Shown: positions 9,211 to 16,802 of the stretch, piece after piece
Numbering within the stretch: the stretch's first letter is position 1
Layout: every line of letters starts with the position of its first letter
From: Pricia mediterranea
Lineage (GTDB): Bacteria; Bacteroidota; Bacteroidia; Flavobacteriales; Flavobacteriaceae
Assembly: GCF_032248455.1 (NCBI RefSeq)
Contig: NZ_JAVTTP010000002.1
Span: 1 to 64,000 of the forward strand
DNA: 64,000 nucleotides
Reading direction: 5' to 3'
Notes under the pieces: generated by a model
Database searches by the model: none
Told to the model about the DNA's origin: nothing
What the model saw: only the letters and a program-made list of their open reading frames with translations
Made by a program: the position numbers and the translations under genes

Positions 9211-10746
9211 ATGCTTACAAAAGTCTTTGGAAGTGCCGTTTTCGGGATAGATGCCACAACGGTTACCTGTGAAGTCAACGTGGATACCGGGGTAGGTTAC
9301 CACTTGGTCGGCCTGCCCGATAGTGCGATCAAGGAGAGCAATTATCGCATCGCAGCGGCGCTCTTAAACAACGGCTATCGGATTCCGGGTAAAAAAATCA
9401 CCCTCAATCTGGCGCCGGCGGACCTGCGAAAGGAAGGTTCGGCCTATGATCTGACCTTGGCCCTGGGCATTCTGACGGCATCGGGACAAATTAAGTCCCA
9501 CAATCTGGAAAAGTACATTATTATGGGCGAGCTGTCCTTAGATGGCAGCCTACATCCCATAACAGGGGCGCTTCCCATAGCCATCAAGGCTCGGGAAGAG
9601 GGGTTCGAGGGCTTTATTCTTCCCAATGAAAATGCCCGGGAAGCTGCTATCGTTTCCGGTTTGAAGGTATATGGGGTCAAGAATATCAGCGAGGTCATCG
9701 CATTCTTCGATAAAGGAAAACCCTTGGAACAGACCGTCATCGATACCCGAAAGGAATTCTATAAAAAACTCGAATTTCCAGAATTCGATTTTTCCGATGT
9801 TAAGGGACAGGAAAGTACCAAGCGCTGTATGGAAATCGCGGCGGCAGGGGGCCATAATATTATTTTGATCGGTCCCCCCGGCGCAGGAAAGACCATGCTG
9901 GCGAAGCGATTGCCCTCCATCTTGCCCCCGATGACCTTGCATGAAGCGCTCGAAACCACCAAAATTCACAGCGTGGTCGGAAAGACCAAGGACATGGGAC
10001 TGATGAGCCAACGGCCCTTCCGGAGTCCCCATCATACGATAAGTTCCGCTGCATTGGTAGGGGGCGGAAGTTATCCCCGGCCCGGGGAAATATCCTTGGC
10101 CCATAACGGCGTTCTTTTTTTGGATGAGCTTCCCGAATTCGAACGTCGGGTGCTCGAGGTCATGCGCCAGCCTATCGAAGACCGAGAGGTGACCATTGCC
10201 AGGACTAGGTTTACGGTGACCTACCCAAGTAGCTTTATGTTGGTCGCCAGTATGAATCCGAGTCCCAGTGGCTACTTTAACGATCCCGACGCCCCGATAA
10301 CCTCCACGCCTGCAGAAATGCAGCGCTATTTGGGGAAAATATCGGGACCCTTGTTGGATCGGATCGACATCCATATCGAGGTGACGCCCGTACCTTTCGA
10401 AAAACTATCCGAAGACCGGAAAGGGGAGAGTAGTGTAGCCATCCGCAAACGGGTGACCGCTGCAAGGGAAATCCAGGCCAAGCGTTTTTATGAACATGAT
10501 CAGGTGCATTACAATGCCCAAATGGGCTCCAAACAGATTCGCAGCTTTTGCAAGCTCGACGGTCCCTCCAAAGAATTGCTCAAAAACGCGATGGATAGGC
10601 TCAATCTTTCCGCCAGGGCCTATGACCGGATCCTCAAGGTAGCGCGGACTATTGCCGATCTGGAAAATACCGATACTATAAAGAGCAATCAGGTCGCAGA
10701 GGCCATCCAATATCGGAGTTTGGACCGGGACAGCTGGTTGGGATAA
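9211..10746 (+). CDS. comM: YifB/ComM family Mg-chelatase-like AAA+ ATPase
   Basis: Hexameric helicase-like ATPase; ComM in Vibrio and Haemophilus promotes branch migration during natural transformation. The N-terminal Lon-substrate-like domain (ChlI) spans about residues 20-140. The Walker A motif GPPGAGKT is at about 221-228, and Walker B is LFLDELPEF. The C-terminal Mg-chelatase domain includes LDRIDIHIEV and NLSARAYDRILKVARTIADL. At 511 residues it is full length. No other competence genes are in this window, so a role in DNA uptake here is inferred only from the family. Confidence 0.92.
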   Translation: MLTKVFGSAVFGIDATTVTCEVNVDTGVGYHLVGLPDSAIKESNYRIAAALLNNGYRIPGKKITLNLAPADLRKEGSAYDLTLALGILTASGQIKSHNLEKYIIMGELSLDGSLHPITGALPIAIKAREEGFEGFILPNENAREAAIVSGLKVYGVKNISEVIAFFDKGKPLEQTVIDTRKEFYKKLEFPEFDFSDVKGQESTKRCMEIAAAGGHNIILIGPPGAGKTMLAKRLPSILPPMTLHEALETTKIHSVVGKTKDMGLMSQRPFRSPHHTISSAALVGGGSYPRPGEISLAHNGVLFLDELPEFERRVLEVMRQPIEDREVTIARTRFTVTYPSSFMLVASMNPSPSGYFNDPDAPITSTPAEMQRYLGKISGPLLDRIDIHIEVTPVPFEKLSEDRKGESSVAIRKRVTAAREIQAKRFYEHDQVHYNAQMGSKQIRSFCKLDGPSKELLKNAMDRLNLSARAYDRILKVARTIADLENTDTIKSNQVAEAIQYRSLDRDSWLG

Positions 10747-10800
10747 AAAGAAGTGGGGAGTAAAGGGAGGGAAGACAAACCCAGCAGTCCGTTACTTCTT

Positions 10801-10899
10801 CTAAAAAGGGATATTAGTTAACAGATAATAAGACATGCCGATAATGAAAATGATGTTGATGGCAATGTAGATGTTGATAAATAGGTCCCGTCTCTTCAT
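10801..10899 (-). CDS. Very small predicted membrane protein (32 aa)
   Basis: A 33-codon frame starts at ATG 10899. Its product begins with a charged MKRRD, then has one hydrophobic segment (about residues 6-28) rich in I, F and Y, and ends TNIPF. A -7-like box TACTTTTG lies 27 bases before the ATG (10926-10933, minus strand), with a TTTG at about -33 spacing. Together these make it better supported than a random frame, but no family was recognised. Confidence 0.45.
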   Translation of the reverse strand: MKRRDLFINIYIAINIIFIIGMSYYLLTNIPF

Positions 10900-10925
10900 G
10901 ACTTCAGATTTTGGAGGTGATGTAA

Positions 10926-10959
10926 CAAAAGTAAATTCACGGGTTGGGTCCCCACCAAA
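10926..10959 (-). promoter_or_regulatory. Candidate Bacteroidota-type promoter for the 32-aa frame
   Basis: On the minus strand TTTG (10956-10959) is followed after 22 bases by TACTTTTG (10926-10933), matching the -33/-7 pattern TTTG-N(about 20)-TAnnTTTG. Start of transcription would be close to 10918. Confidence 0.45.
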
Positions 10960-10960
10960 A

Positions 10961-10985
10961 AAAACCCCACAATTTTTTGGGTTTT
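10961..10985. terminator. Short A/T-flanked hairpin downstream of comM
   Basis: AAAACCC (10961-10967) pairs with GGGTTTT (10979-10985). On the minus strand the stem is followed by eight T residues, and on the plus strand by TTTT. It could end comM transcription and also act as a second stop for leftward transcripts. Confidence 0.5.
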
Positions 10986-11040
10986 ACTATTTGGAATCTG
11001 GGGATTATCTTCCAAAATCACCTCATTGTGGTGCCTTAAA

Positions 11041-11070
11041 AACCCCGTAAGTCCAACTTCTTACGGGGTT
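11041..11070 (-). terminator. Strong hairpin terminator after the 27-aa frame
   Basis: AACCCCGTAAG (11041-11051) and CTTACGGGGTT (11060-11070) form a perfect 11-bp stem with an 8-base loop. On the minus strand it runs into TTTTT. It begins 20 bases after the stop codon of the 27-residue frame at 11090-11173. Confidence 0.7.
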
Positions 11071-11089
11071 GTACAAAAGATGATTTTTG

Positions 11090-11173
11090 CTATCGCTCGA
11101 TATCTCTCATAATTCTGATGATCAACTGTCGTTCTTCCTCAATTTTTTGAAAAAACTTTAAAATGGTTTGCAT
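11090..11173 (-). CDS. Very small predicted protein (27 aa), charged amphipathic helix
   Basis: A 28-codon frame starts at ATG 11173. It encodes a short peptide that reads as one amphipathic helix (starting MQTILKFFQKIEEER), with no signal peptide or cysteines. It is followed after 20 bases by a near-perfect terminator hairpin, which is the main argument that this stretch is a real transcript. A short non-coding RNA is an equal alternative. No clear TAnnTTTG box was found upstream. An inverted repeat GAATAA/TTATTC lies just before the start (11174-11189). Confidence 0.4.
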   Translation of the reverse strand: MQTILKFFQKIEEERQLIIRIMRDIER

Positions 11174-11304
11174 AGAATAAGGTTTTATTCCTTTATAACG
11201 CTCCGCTTCACAGTTTCGCCATAACTATACGACAAATCGCCAATTGCTTCGATAAAGTAAAACCGGACTCGACCTACTCTATGTGACATTCGGTTTCGAC
11301 CACC

Positions 11305-12393
11305 TTATATAGTTACCGAGCAGGCTTTTTCCGCTGCGCGATAGACCGCTTCGACCACCCTGATATCCAGTAGGCCTTCCTCGCCGGGCACCATCATATC
11401 GGTATCGTTGAGTATGGAAAGCGCATCATCGTCCATCTGCTTGGCCTGTTGGTTTTCAAGGGGAAAATCAATGATTTTGCCATCGGATCGTTCCCCTTTA
11501 TTACCACTGTAGGCGGAATGTGGTGCCATTTTTATCCATCCTTTTTCGTAGTTGATGTTCAGATAGTTCATGGGGATGCCAAAGCTGCTCTGGCAGGCCG
11601 CCCGGGCCCCGCTGGGAAATTCCAGTTGATACATGGCGGTTTCCTCGACCTCATCATAAATATCGGGCCGGGTAGTATAGGTCCGGGCCGTCACCGATAT
11701 AGGTTCCTCGCCGGTGGCCAAGCGTGCGCCCTGAATGGCGTAAACGCCCATATCTCCCATCACCCCGCCACCCATGGCCTTCTTTTGTTTCCAATGGTCA
11801 CTGCGACCGTCAAAGTACCCGGCACTGGAGGACACCATCTTGACGGCGCCGAAGGGCTTTTCTTTGGCGGCCTTCATATAAGCCTGAATATTCGGGTCGT
11901 GCTGGCAACGGTAGCCGATGGAGAGCTTTACATTGTTGGAATTACAGGCTTTGATCATGGCCTCACATTCCGTTACCGTAGGCGCCATTGGTTTTTCGCA
12001 CCATACGTGCTTGCCCGTATTCGCCGCGCGGATGGAATATTCGGCGTGCATCGAAGGTGGTAAAACGATGTAGATAACGTCGATATCGGGGTTGTCGGCA
12101 ATTTTATCCATCCCCACATAATCGTATACGTTTTTATCCGGAATACCATACCGCTCCTGCCATACGGGAACCTTTTCGGGACTTCCCGTTACGATGCCCT
12201 TTAACTCACAGTACTGGGTTAGCTGCAGGGCAGGGGCCAACAGATCGGTGCTATAGTATCCCAATCCGACTAAGGCGACGCCTAGTTTTTCCTTAATGGG
12301 CCTAGTGGCCGACCACAGGGAATTGGGCAAAAAAGCGGTAGTTGCGGTGATAAGTCCTGCTCGATACAGGAATTTGCGACGTTGATTCTCCAT
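11305..12393 (-). CDS. Tat-exported Gfo/Idh/MocA family oxidoreductase
   Basis: NAD(P)-dependent oxidoreductase of the glucose-fructose oxidoreductase type. The N-terminus has a twin-arginine signal (RRKFLYRAG followed by a hydrophobic stretch), so the folded protein is probably exported to the periplasm with its cofactor bound. The Rossmann domain starts near LGVALVGLGYYSTDLLAPAL, followed by the family motif CEKPMAPTVTECEAM with its conserved EKP lysine. The C-terminal substrate domain includes GGGVMGDMGVYAIQGAR. At 362 residues it is full length. The sugar substrate is not predictable from the neighbours. Confidence 0.9.
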   Translation of the reverse strand: MENQRRKFLYRAGLITATTAFLPNSLWSATRPIKEKLGVALVGLGYYSTDLLAPALQLTQYCELKGIVTGSPEKVPVWQERYGIPDKNVYDYVGMDKIADNPDIDVIYIVLPPSMHAEYSIRAANTGKHVWCEKPMAPTVTECEAMIKACNSNNVKLSIGYRCQHDPNIQAYMKAAKEKPFGAVKMVSSSAGYFDGRSDHWKQKKAMGGGVMGDMGVYAIQGARLATGEEPISVTARTYTTRPDIYDEVEETAMYQLEFPSGARAACQSSFGIPMNYLNINYEKGWIKMAPHSAYSGNKGERSDGKIIDFPLENQQAKQMDDDALSILNDTDMMVPGEEGLLDIRVVEAVYRAAEKACSVTI

Positions 12394-12493
12394 AAGCTTC
12401 TAATTTTAAGCTCAGAAAATACGATAAGAATCCCAATAAAACAATATGTTAAAGTCACAGGAATTCCCGAAATAAGGATGAAATGGGGAGTGG

Positions 12494-12595
12494 TCACGGG
12501 GTGAGTTTAAAAAACAGTACATAAACGGCCCATACAAAACATGCCGCGCAAAATATATAAACCAAGTAATCTTGTGGTGATGTATTATCTTCCAT
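12494..12595 (-). CDS. Very small predicted membrane protein (33 aa)
   Basis: A 34-codon frame starts at ATG 12595. The product has a polar N-terminus (MEDNTSPQD), then one transmembrane segment (about residues 11-30, containing FCAACFVWAVYVLFF), and ends KLTP. It lies 100 bases upstream of the oxidoreductase gene on the same strand and could share its transcript. The clean hydrophobic/polar segmentation supports coding; no family was recognised. Confidence 0.45.
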   Translation of the reverse strand: MEDNTSPQDYLVYIFCAACFVWAVYVLFFKLTP

Positions 12596-12967
12596 AAGGG
12601 ACTTTGTTATAAAGAGGTCCGGGATTACATTCAGCAACTTGCTCTAGGAATGCAGGCGATTGAGAAGAACGGACGGTTTTCTTTATGGAAGAACGGAAGA
12701 ACCGGGCCTGAAAGGGATAACAATTCGGGCAATGGGAAGAATTCTCGATTTGCGACGAAAATCCCGTTAAAGCGTCGGATATATCTATAAAAGGGAAGCG
12801 GCCTATTTACAGATAAACTTTAAAATCAGCAGTTTATCGTATCTAAGGTCTGAGGATTGCTCAAAACTTATTAATAATAGCTCGGAAAATAAGGGATTTA
12901 AGACTATACGGAAATAGTTGGAAGGGGATTTATAAGGGGGAGATAGTCTCTAAAAAAAATCAAGGCC
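12596..12967. other. 372-base gap with no recognised gene
   Basis: Between the 33-aa frame and a membrane-protein gene, both on the minus strand. It contains AAGAACGGA repeated near 12676 and 12704 and an AT-rich stretch near 12860-12910. I found no convincing short frame, tRNA or terminator. Confidence 0.5.
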
Positions 12968-13531
12968 TTACATCTGGTACTCCTCGCTGCTTCGATCCTC
13001 TTGCTTCAATTTCTTCGAAGTGAAAACATCCTTTAAAATAAAGGCAACGACAATCAGGATACCCAATACCATCAGTGGGATGGCAAACCGCCAGCCTAAT
13101 AAATTTAGAAGGCTGCCCGCAATTATGGCTAAGGTGCCGATAACCATAGAAAAGTTCCAAAGCAGCTGTATCCTGGTGTTTTTAGTTTTCCGGTCTTCGT
13201 CCAAAAAGTAAGCGGTACCTTCGAAAATAATCCATATCAGGAAGGTTATTGCGATAATAATCTGAAAAAACAGGGAATAGGTGAACTCCAGCGCCCTAAA
13301 AACGCCGTTGGTGGACCAAAATAGTACCAAAATCAATTTTGTATAATCGAGAAAGTGCTTTTCGGGCTTTTTCCAAAATCGAAAGGGGTATAAGAGTCCG
13401 ATGGCCATAAAGGCCGACACGGTAATACTCGCAGCAAATGGCCATTGCAAGATCCGCGACAACATGCCCAACAACAACACGGAAATGGCAATTCGTAGGG
13501 GCGTGGTCAGTATCTTCTTAGTTGTAGGCAT
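12968..13531 (-). CDS. Hypothetical integral membrane protein
   Basis: The 187-residue product has about five hydrophobic segments (near residues 11-50, 65-80, 88-108, 128-145 and 150-166) and a charged tail ending SSEEYQM. The loop PFRFWKKPEKHF lies after the second segment. No enzymatic motif or known family was recognised. It has no close partner: the next gene is 97 bases away on the same strand. It could be a small membrane scaffold or transporter accessory, but nothing visible decides this. Confidence 0.7.
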   Translation of the reverse strand: MPTTKKILTTPLRIAISVLLLGMLSRILQWPFAASITVSAFMAIGLLYPFRFWKKPEKHFLDYTKLILVLFWSTNGVFRALEFTYSLFFQIIIAITFLIWIIFEGTAYFLDEDRKTKNTRIQLLWNFSMVIGTLAIIAGSLLNLLGWRFAIPLMVLGILIVVAFILKDVFTSKKLKQEDRSSEEYQM

Positions 13532-13628
13532 AGCGGTGATTTAACAATTCTGCTTCACTTTGATCTGGTGTCCTGCGTGCATAATTCATTGTCGCGTAGA
13601 TAATTAGGTAGGCTATAGCATTTACATT

Positions 13629-14072
13629 TCAAATGGCCTTCAAATGAACGCGAAGCCCGTCCATGATACCAAGAATATTTATAACGGTTTCTTTGAGGTA
13701 ATATTTTATGAGCACATGGGGAATCCGAATGGTGGTAAATCCATTTTTAAAGGAGTGCATGGCCTTTTCGAGATCGTTGATAGCCTGCTCGTGGGTCAAC
13801 ATATGGTATTCCGTATCGATTTCGATGTTGAGTTTGACCCTTGAAATGGCGATGTCGATAGATTTGTTGCCATCCCACCATTCCAGCATGGCATTGACCC
13901 CGGCCTCTTTCAGTCCATAATAAAGTTGAATGGCCTCTCGGGGAGTACCATGGGTGTCGATCAGCTTGGTGATTCGCTTTTGATGTCCGGCACACAATTC
14001 GACACCAAGGGTATCCATCGAAATTTTATGGTCGGTGTAGCCAAGTTCCTTCTTACATTCTAAACACGTCAT
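13629..14072 (-). CDS. Zinc-ribbon plus DUF559-like nuclease-fold protein
   Basis: The ATG at 14072 was chosen because it starts directly at the conserved MTCLECKKEL; a 36-residue upstream extension looks non-coding. Residues 3-30 have CxxC and CxxH (C3, C6, C27, H30), a likely zinc ribbon. The second half resembles the very-short-patch-repair/DUF559 fold: a DIAIS strand, then VKLNIEIDTEYH with candidate acidic residues, then EKAMHSFKNGFTTIRIP, as in proteins with the pattern D-x(n)-E-x-D followed by a basic helix. At 147 residues it is short. Nuclease activity is inferred; no methylase or restriction partner is nearby. Confidence 0.6.
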   Translation of the reverse strand: MTCLECKKELGYTDHKISMDTLGVELCAGHQKRITKLIDTHGTPREAIQLYYGLKEAGVNAMLEWWDGNKSIDIAISRVKLNIEIDTEYHMLTHEQAINDLEKAMHSFKNGFTTIRIPHVLIKYYLKETVINILGIMDGLRVHLKAI

Positions 14073-14256
14073 TGATATAGGCGATTTGGTTTGATTTGGG
14101 GTAATCTTGTCCTGCGGACTTCCCTTTAATAACCCTGTTTTTTTTCGAATAGTATGCCCTTTCGACGTACGACAACCCAATTTTGGACGAACTACAAATT
14201 TTTAGATAAACGGCATCAAAAAATGTTAAAACTGTGGTGTAGGAAGGGCGTTAAAA

Positions 14257-14440
14257 GGATGGAAGGATGGAAAGATGGAAGGATGGAAAGATGGAAGGAT
14301 GGAAAGATGGAAAGAGCATGGGAAGGAGAAGGATGAAAGTATAAAGGGATTGAAGGCTTGAAGGATGAAAGGATGATAAGATGGAAAAAGCATGGGAAGG
14401 AGAAAAGAAAGTCGAAGGGAGGAACGGATGGAGTAGAGGG
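14257..14440. repeat. Purine-only tandem repeat tract
   Basis: The plus strand is almost purely purine plus T. A 16-base unit GGATGGAAAGATGGAA is repeated about three times at 14257-14314. The block AGCATGGGAAGGAGAA then occurs twice (14315-14330 and 14389-14404). The remainder of the gap before (14073-14256) holds no recognised gene. Confidence 0.75.
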
Positions 14441-14573
14441 GGGAACGGGCGGCCCGGACGGAAGAGAAAATGGCCACGGGTCGTCGATTGCCGTGAACTG
14501 ATCCTTTCACACCACAGGTGGCCTTGAAAAATGACCTAAAAGACTGATGTAATGCCCTTTTTAGCTATCTTCT

Positions 14574-14694
14574 GCCCGTAATAAGCACCTTCGGGGCATA
14601 GAATGCTCCGATGCAGTGAGGCTATCGGAACAATGCGCCGGCCCGGTTCGGTACGCTCCGCCCGATTCGATGCACTTGCCAATCCATTACGGGC
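14574..14694 (+). promoter_or_regulatory. Candidate structured 5' leader RNA upstream of the pxp operon
   Basis: GCCCGTAAT (14574-14582) is perfectly complementary to ATTACGGGC (14686-14694), closing a 121-base domain. Inside it, ACCTTCGGGG contains a CC-TTCG-GG mini-hairpin, and TCCGAT/ATCGGA (14607-14612 with 14624-14629) makes a second helix. The domain ends 49 bases before the ATG of the NRAMP-like gene, where a riboswitch or attenuator would sit. I do not recognise a known class (it does not show the manganese yybP-ykoY core). A dispersed palindromic repeat is the main alternative. Confidence 0.45.
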
Positions 14695-14743
14695 GAGGGC
14701 CCTGCGAACTGGGAAGCAGCGAATTCTAACGATTTAAAAGACC

Positions 14744-15937
14744 ATGTTCAAAAAGATAGGTCCAGGGGTTTTGGTCGCAGCGGCCTTCATCGGTCCCGGT
14801 ACGGTGACGGCGTGCACCTTGGCAGGGGCGGAATTCGGCTATGCCCTGCTATGGGCCATGGGACTTTCGATAATAGCTACTATTATCTTACAGGAAATGG
14901 CAGCGCGGTTGGGGGTGGTCACCCAAAGCGGATTGGCCGATGTCATCAAGTCCGAGGTAGTGTCACCGTACGTACGTAACCTGATCATCGGAATCGTTCT
15001 CGGGGCTATCGTCATTGGTAACGCGGCTTACGAAGGGGGCAATATCGGCGGGGGCACCCTCGGTCTCGAAGCTCTTTTTGGTCCGGCTTATCTGATGTAC
15101 TACCCATATGTTATCGGGATATTCGCCTTTTTGCTGCTTTACATCGGAAATTATCGCAGCTTGGAGCGGATTTTTATTGGATTGGTGCTGGTCATGAGCC
15201 TGTCCTTTCTTCTAACGGCCGTAATCGTCAAGCCCGATGTCGAAAAGATTTTAAAAGGACTGTTTTTACCGAGTATTCCAGAGGATGGAATTTTAATGGT
15301 AATCGCCTTGGTAGGTACTACGGTGGTACCGTACAATCTGTTTTTACACGCCGCCCTGGTCAGTGAAAAATGGAAATCGGAAACCTATCTGTCCACCGCA
15401 AGAAGGGATACCGTAGTCTCCATTGTTTTAGGAGGAACGGTATCTATGGCCATTATGGTAGCCGCAGCCGCGATTCCCGATAAGGATATTTCGAACGTTA
15501 TGGATTTGGCAAAGGGGCTGGAACCTTTATATGGGAACGCTGCCCGATATTTTATGGGGGTAGGACTGTTTGCCGCCGGAATCACCTCTGCCATTACCGC
15601 CCCGCTGGCCGCCGCATACGTGGCCCAAAGCTGTTTTGGATGGCAAGGGGGAATGAAGGATAAAAAATTCCGTTCGGTATGGATGATCATCCTGATTCTA
15701 GGCGTTTTCTTTATGTCCCTCGGAATTAAGCCGATACGGATTATCAAGTTCGCGCAGATAGCCAATGGAATAGTACTGCCTGTAATCGCCATCTTCCTGC
15801 TTTGGGCCGTCAATCGGCCTTCGGTCATGAGAAGACATCAAAACACCCGGATACAGAACGTTTTTGGGGTCTTGATCGTCATTTTGGCACTGCTGCTGGG
15901 GGCGAAGAGCATCCTTAGGGTATTTGGGGTCTTTTAG
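14744..15937 (+). CDS. NRAMP-like membrane transporter of the 5-oxoprolinase cluster (YcsG type)
   Basis: About 11 transmembrane segments in 397 residues with the NRAMP fold signature at the N-terminus (GPGVLVAAAFIGPGTV). In true manganese/iron NRAMP proteins the first helix has DPGN and the sixth has MPH. Here those positions read GPGT and VPYN, so the usual metal ligands are absent. The gene leads into pxpA-pxpB-pxpC, as ycsG precedes ycsF-kipI-kipA in Bacillus subtilis. Inference: it takes up 5-oxoproline or a related small acid, or a different cation, and not Mn2+. A possible structured leader lies upstream. Confidence 0.8.
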   Translation: MFKKIGPGVLVAAAFIGPGTVTACTLAGAEFGYALLWAMGLSIIATIILQEMAARLGVVTQSGLADVIKSEVVSPYVRNLIIGIVLGAIVIGNAAYEGGNIGGGTLGLEALFGPAYLMYYPYVIGIFAFLLLYIGNYRSLERIFIGLVLVMSLSFLLTAVIVKPDVEKILKGLFLPSIPEDGILMVIALVGTTVVPYNLFLHAALVSEKWKSETYLSTARRDTVVSIVLGGTVSMAIMVAAAAIPDKDISNVMDLAKGLEPLYGNAARYFMGVGLFAAGITSAITAPLAAAYVAQSCFGWQGGMKDKKFRSVWMIILILGVFFMSLGIKPIRIIKFAQIANGIVLPVIAIFLLWAVNRPSVMRRHQNTRIQNVFGVLIVILALLLGAKSILRVFGVF

Positions 15938-16003
15938 GCGTTGGTCGCTGGTCGATAGTCGTTAGAAGTTGGTTTCCCAATTTTTCATATTTTTATAAAA
16001 ACG

Positions 16004-16055
16004 CGAAAACCCCGAAAACCCCGAAAACCGCGAAAACCCGAAAACCCGAAAACCC
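16004..16055. repeat. CGAAAACCC tandem repeat immediately before pxpA
   Basis: Six units of 8-9 bases (CGAAAACCC, CGAAAACCG and CGAAAAC variants) run from 16004 and end in CCATAAACCC at the presumed pxpA start. The array is in frame with pxpA and free of stops back to 15999, but supplies no ATG, GTG or TTG. Confidence 0.85.
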
Positions 16056-16802
16056 ATAAACCCAAATATCTTAATAGACATTAATTGCGACGTAGGCGAG
16101 GGTGTAGGGAACGAGGCGCAACTCTTTCCCCTGATATCCTCGTGCAATATTGCTTGTGGAGGGCATGCGGGGGATGCATCCTCTATGTTAAGGGTGATCC
16201 GTTTGGCGAAACGGTTCAAGGTGAAGGTCGGGGCGCACCCATCCTATCCCGACAAAGAAAATTTCGGACGACGGTCGATGGACCTGCCATCCGAAGTGCT
16301 TGTCCGAAGTATCCAAAATCAGATTGCCGAACTCGTTTCCATCCTTAAAGAAACGAACGTCCGCCTACATCATATCAAGGCCCATGGTGCCCTGTACAAT
16401 GAAATTGCCAAAAACGCCGAGTTGGCCGATCTTTTTTTGAACGCCATCGCCGAATACCGACAAGACGTCCTTATCTATGTGCCGTATGCCTCAGAAATCA
16501 CAAAAACAGCGAAGAAACGGAACTTCGAGATAGCTTATGAAGCCTTTGGGGACAGGAACTACAATAAGGACTTCGGTTTGGTTCCCCGTAGCCATCCCCA
16601 AGCCTTGATACACTCTCCCGAAGCAGTCCTTGAACATGTTGTCACTATTGTCAAACAGCAACGGATTCGAACCATAACCGGGGAATCGATCAAAATTTTG
16701 GCCGATACCTTCTGTATTCACAGCGATACCCCTTCGGCATTTGAAATAGTATCGTATCTTTCGCAGGAGTTACGGAACCATAACATAGGGATCAAAAAGT
16801 GA
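16056..16802 (+). CDS. pxpA: 5-oxoprolinase subunit A (LamB/YcsF family), non-standard start
   Basis: Subunit A of the ATP-dependent 5-oxoprolinase that opens 5-oxoproline to glutamate. The conserved N-terminus is fully encoded: DINCDVGEG from 16077, then CNIACGGHAGD and GAHPSYPD. Later come HIKAHGALYN, FGDRNY and LVPRSH. No ATG, GTG or TTG precedes this part in frame; the first ATG (16185) would remove the essential 37+ residues. An ATA at 16056 would give a 248-residue protein, close to the 244 of E. coli PxpA, and needs one base change to be ATG. So either a rare start codon is used or the start has been lost. The stop overlaps pxpB by four bases. Confidence 0.78.
   Translation: MNPNILIDINCDVGEGVGNEAQLFPLISSCNIACGGHAGDASSMLRVIRLAKRFKVKVGAHPSYPDKENFGRRSMDLPSEVLVRSIQNQIAELVSILKETNVRLHHIKAHGALYNEIAKNAELADLFLNAIAEYRQDVLIYVPYASEITKTAKKRNFEIAYEAFGDRNYNKDFGLVPRSHPQALIHSPEAVLEHVVTIVKQQRIRTITGESIKILADTFCIHSDTPSAFEIVSYLSQELRNHNIGIKK

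Noticed and set aside
9550-10374. Long minus-strand frame opposite comM
   Set aside because: It is an antisense shadow of a clearly coding gene with no family match.
14574-14694. Known manganese riboswitch (yybP-ykoY) upstream of an NRAMP gene
   Set aside because: The conserved core expected for that class was not found, and the transporter lacks metal ligands.
16004-16055. CRISPR-like array
   Set aside because: Units of 8-9 bases have no spacers; it is a simple tandem repeat.
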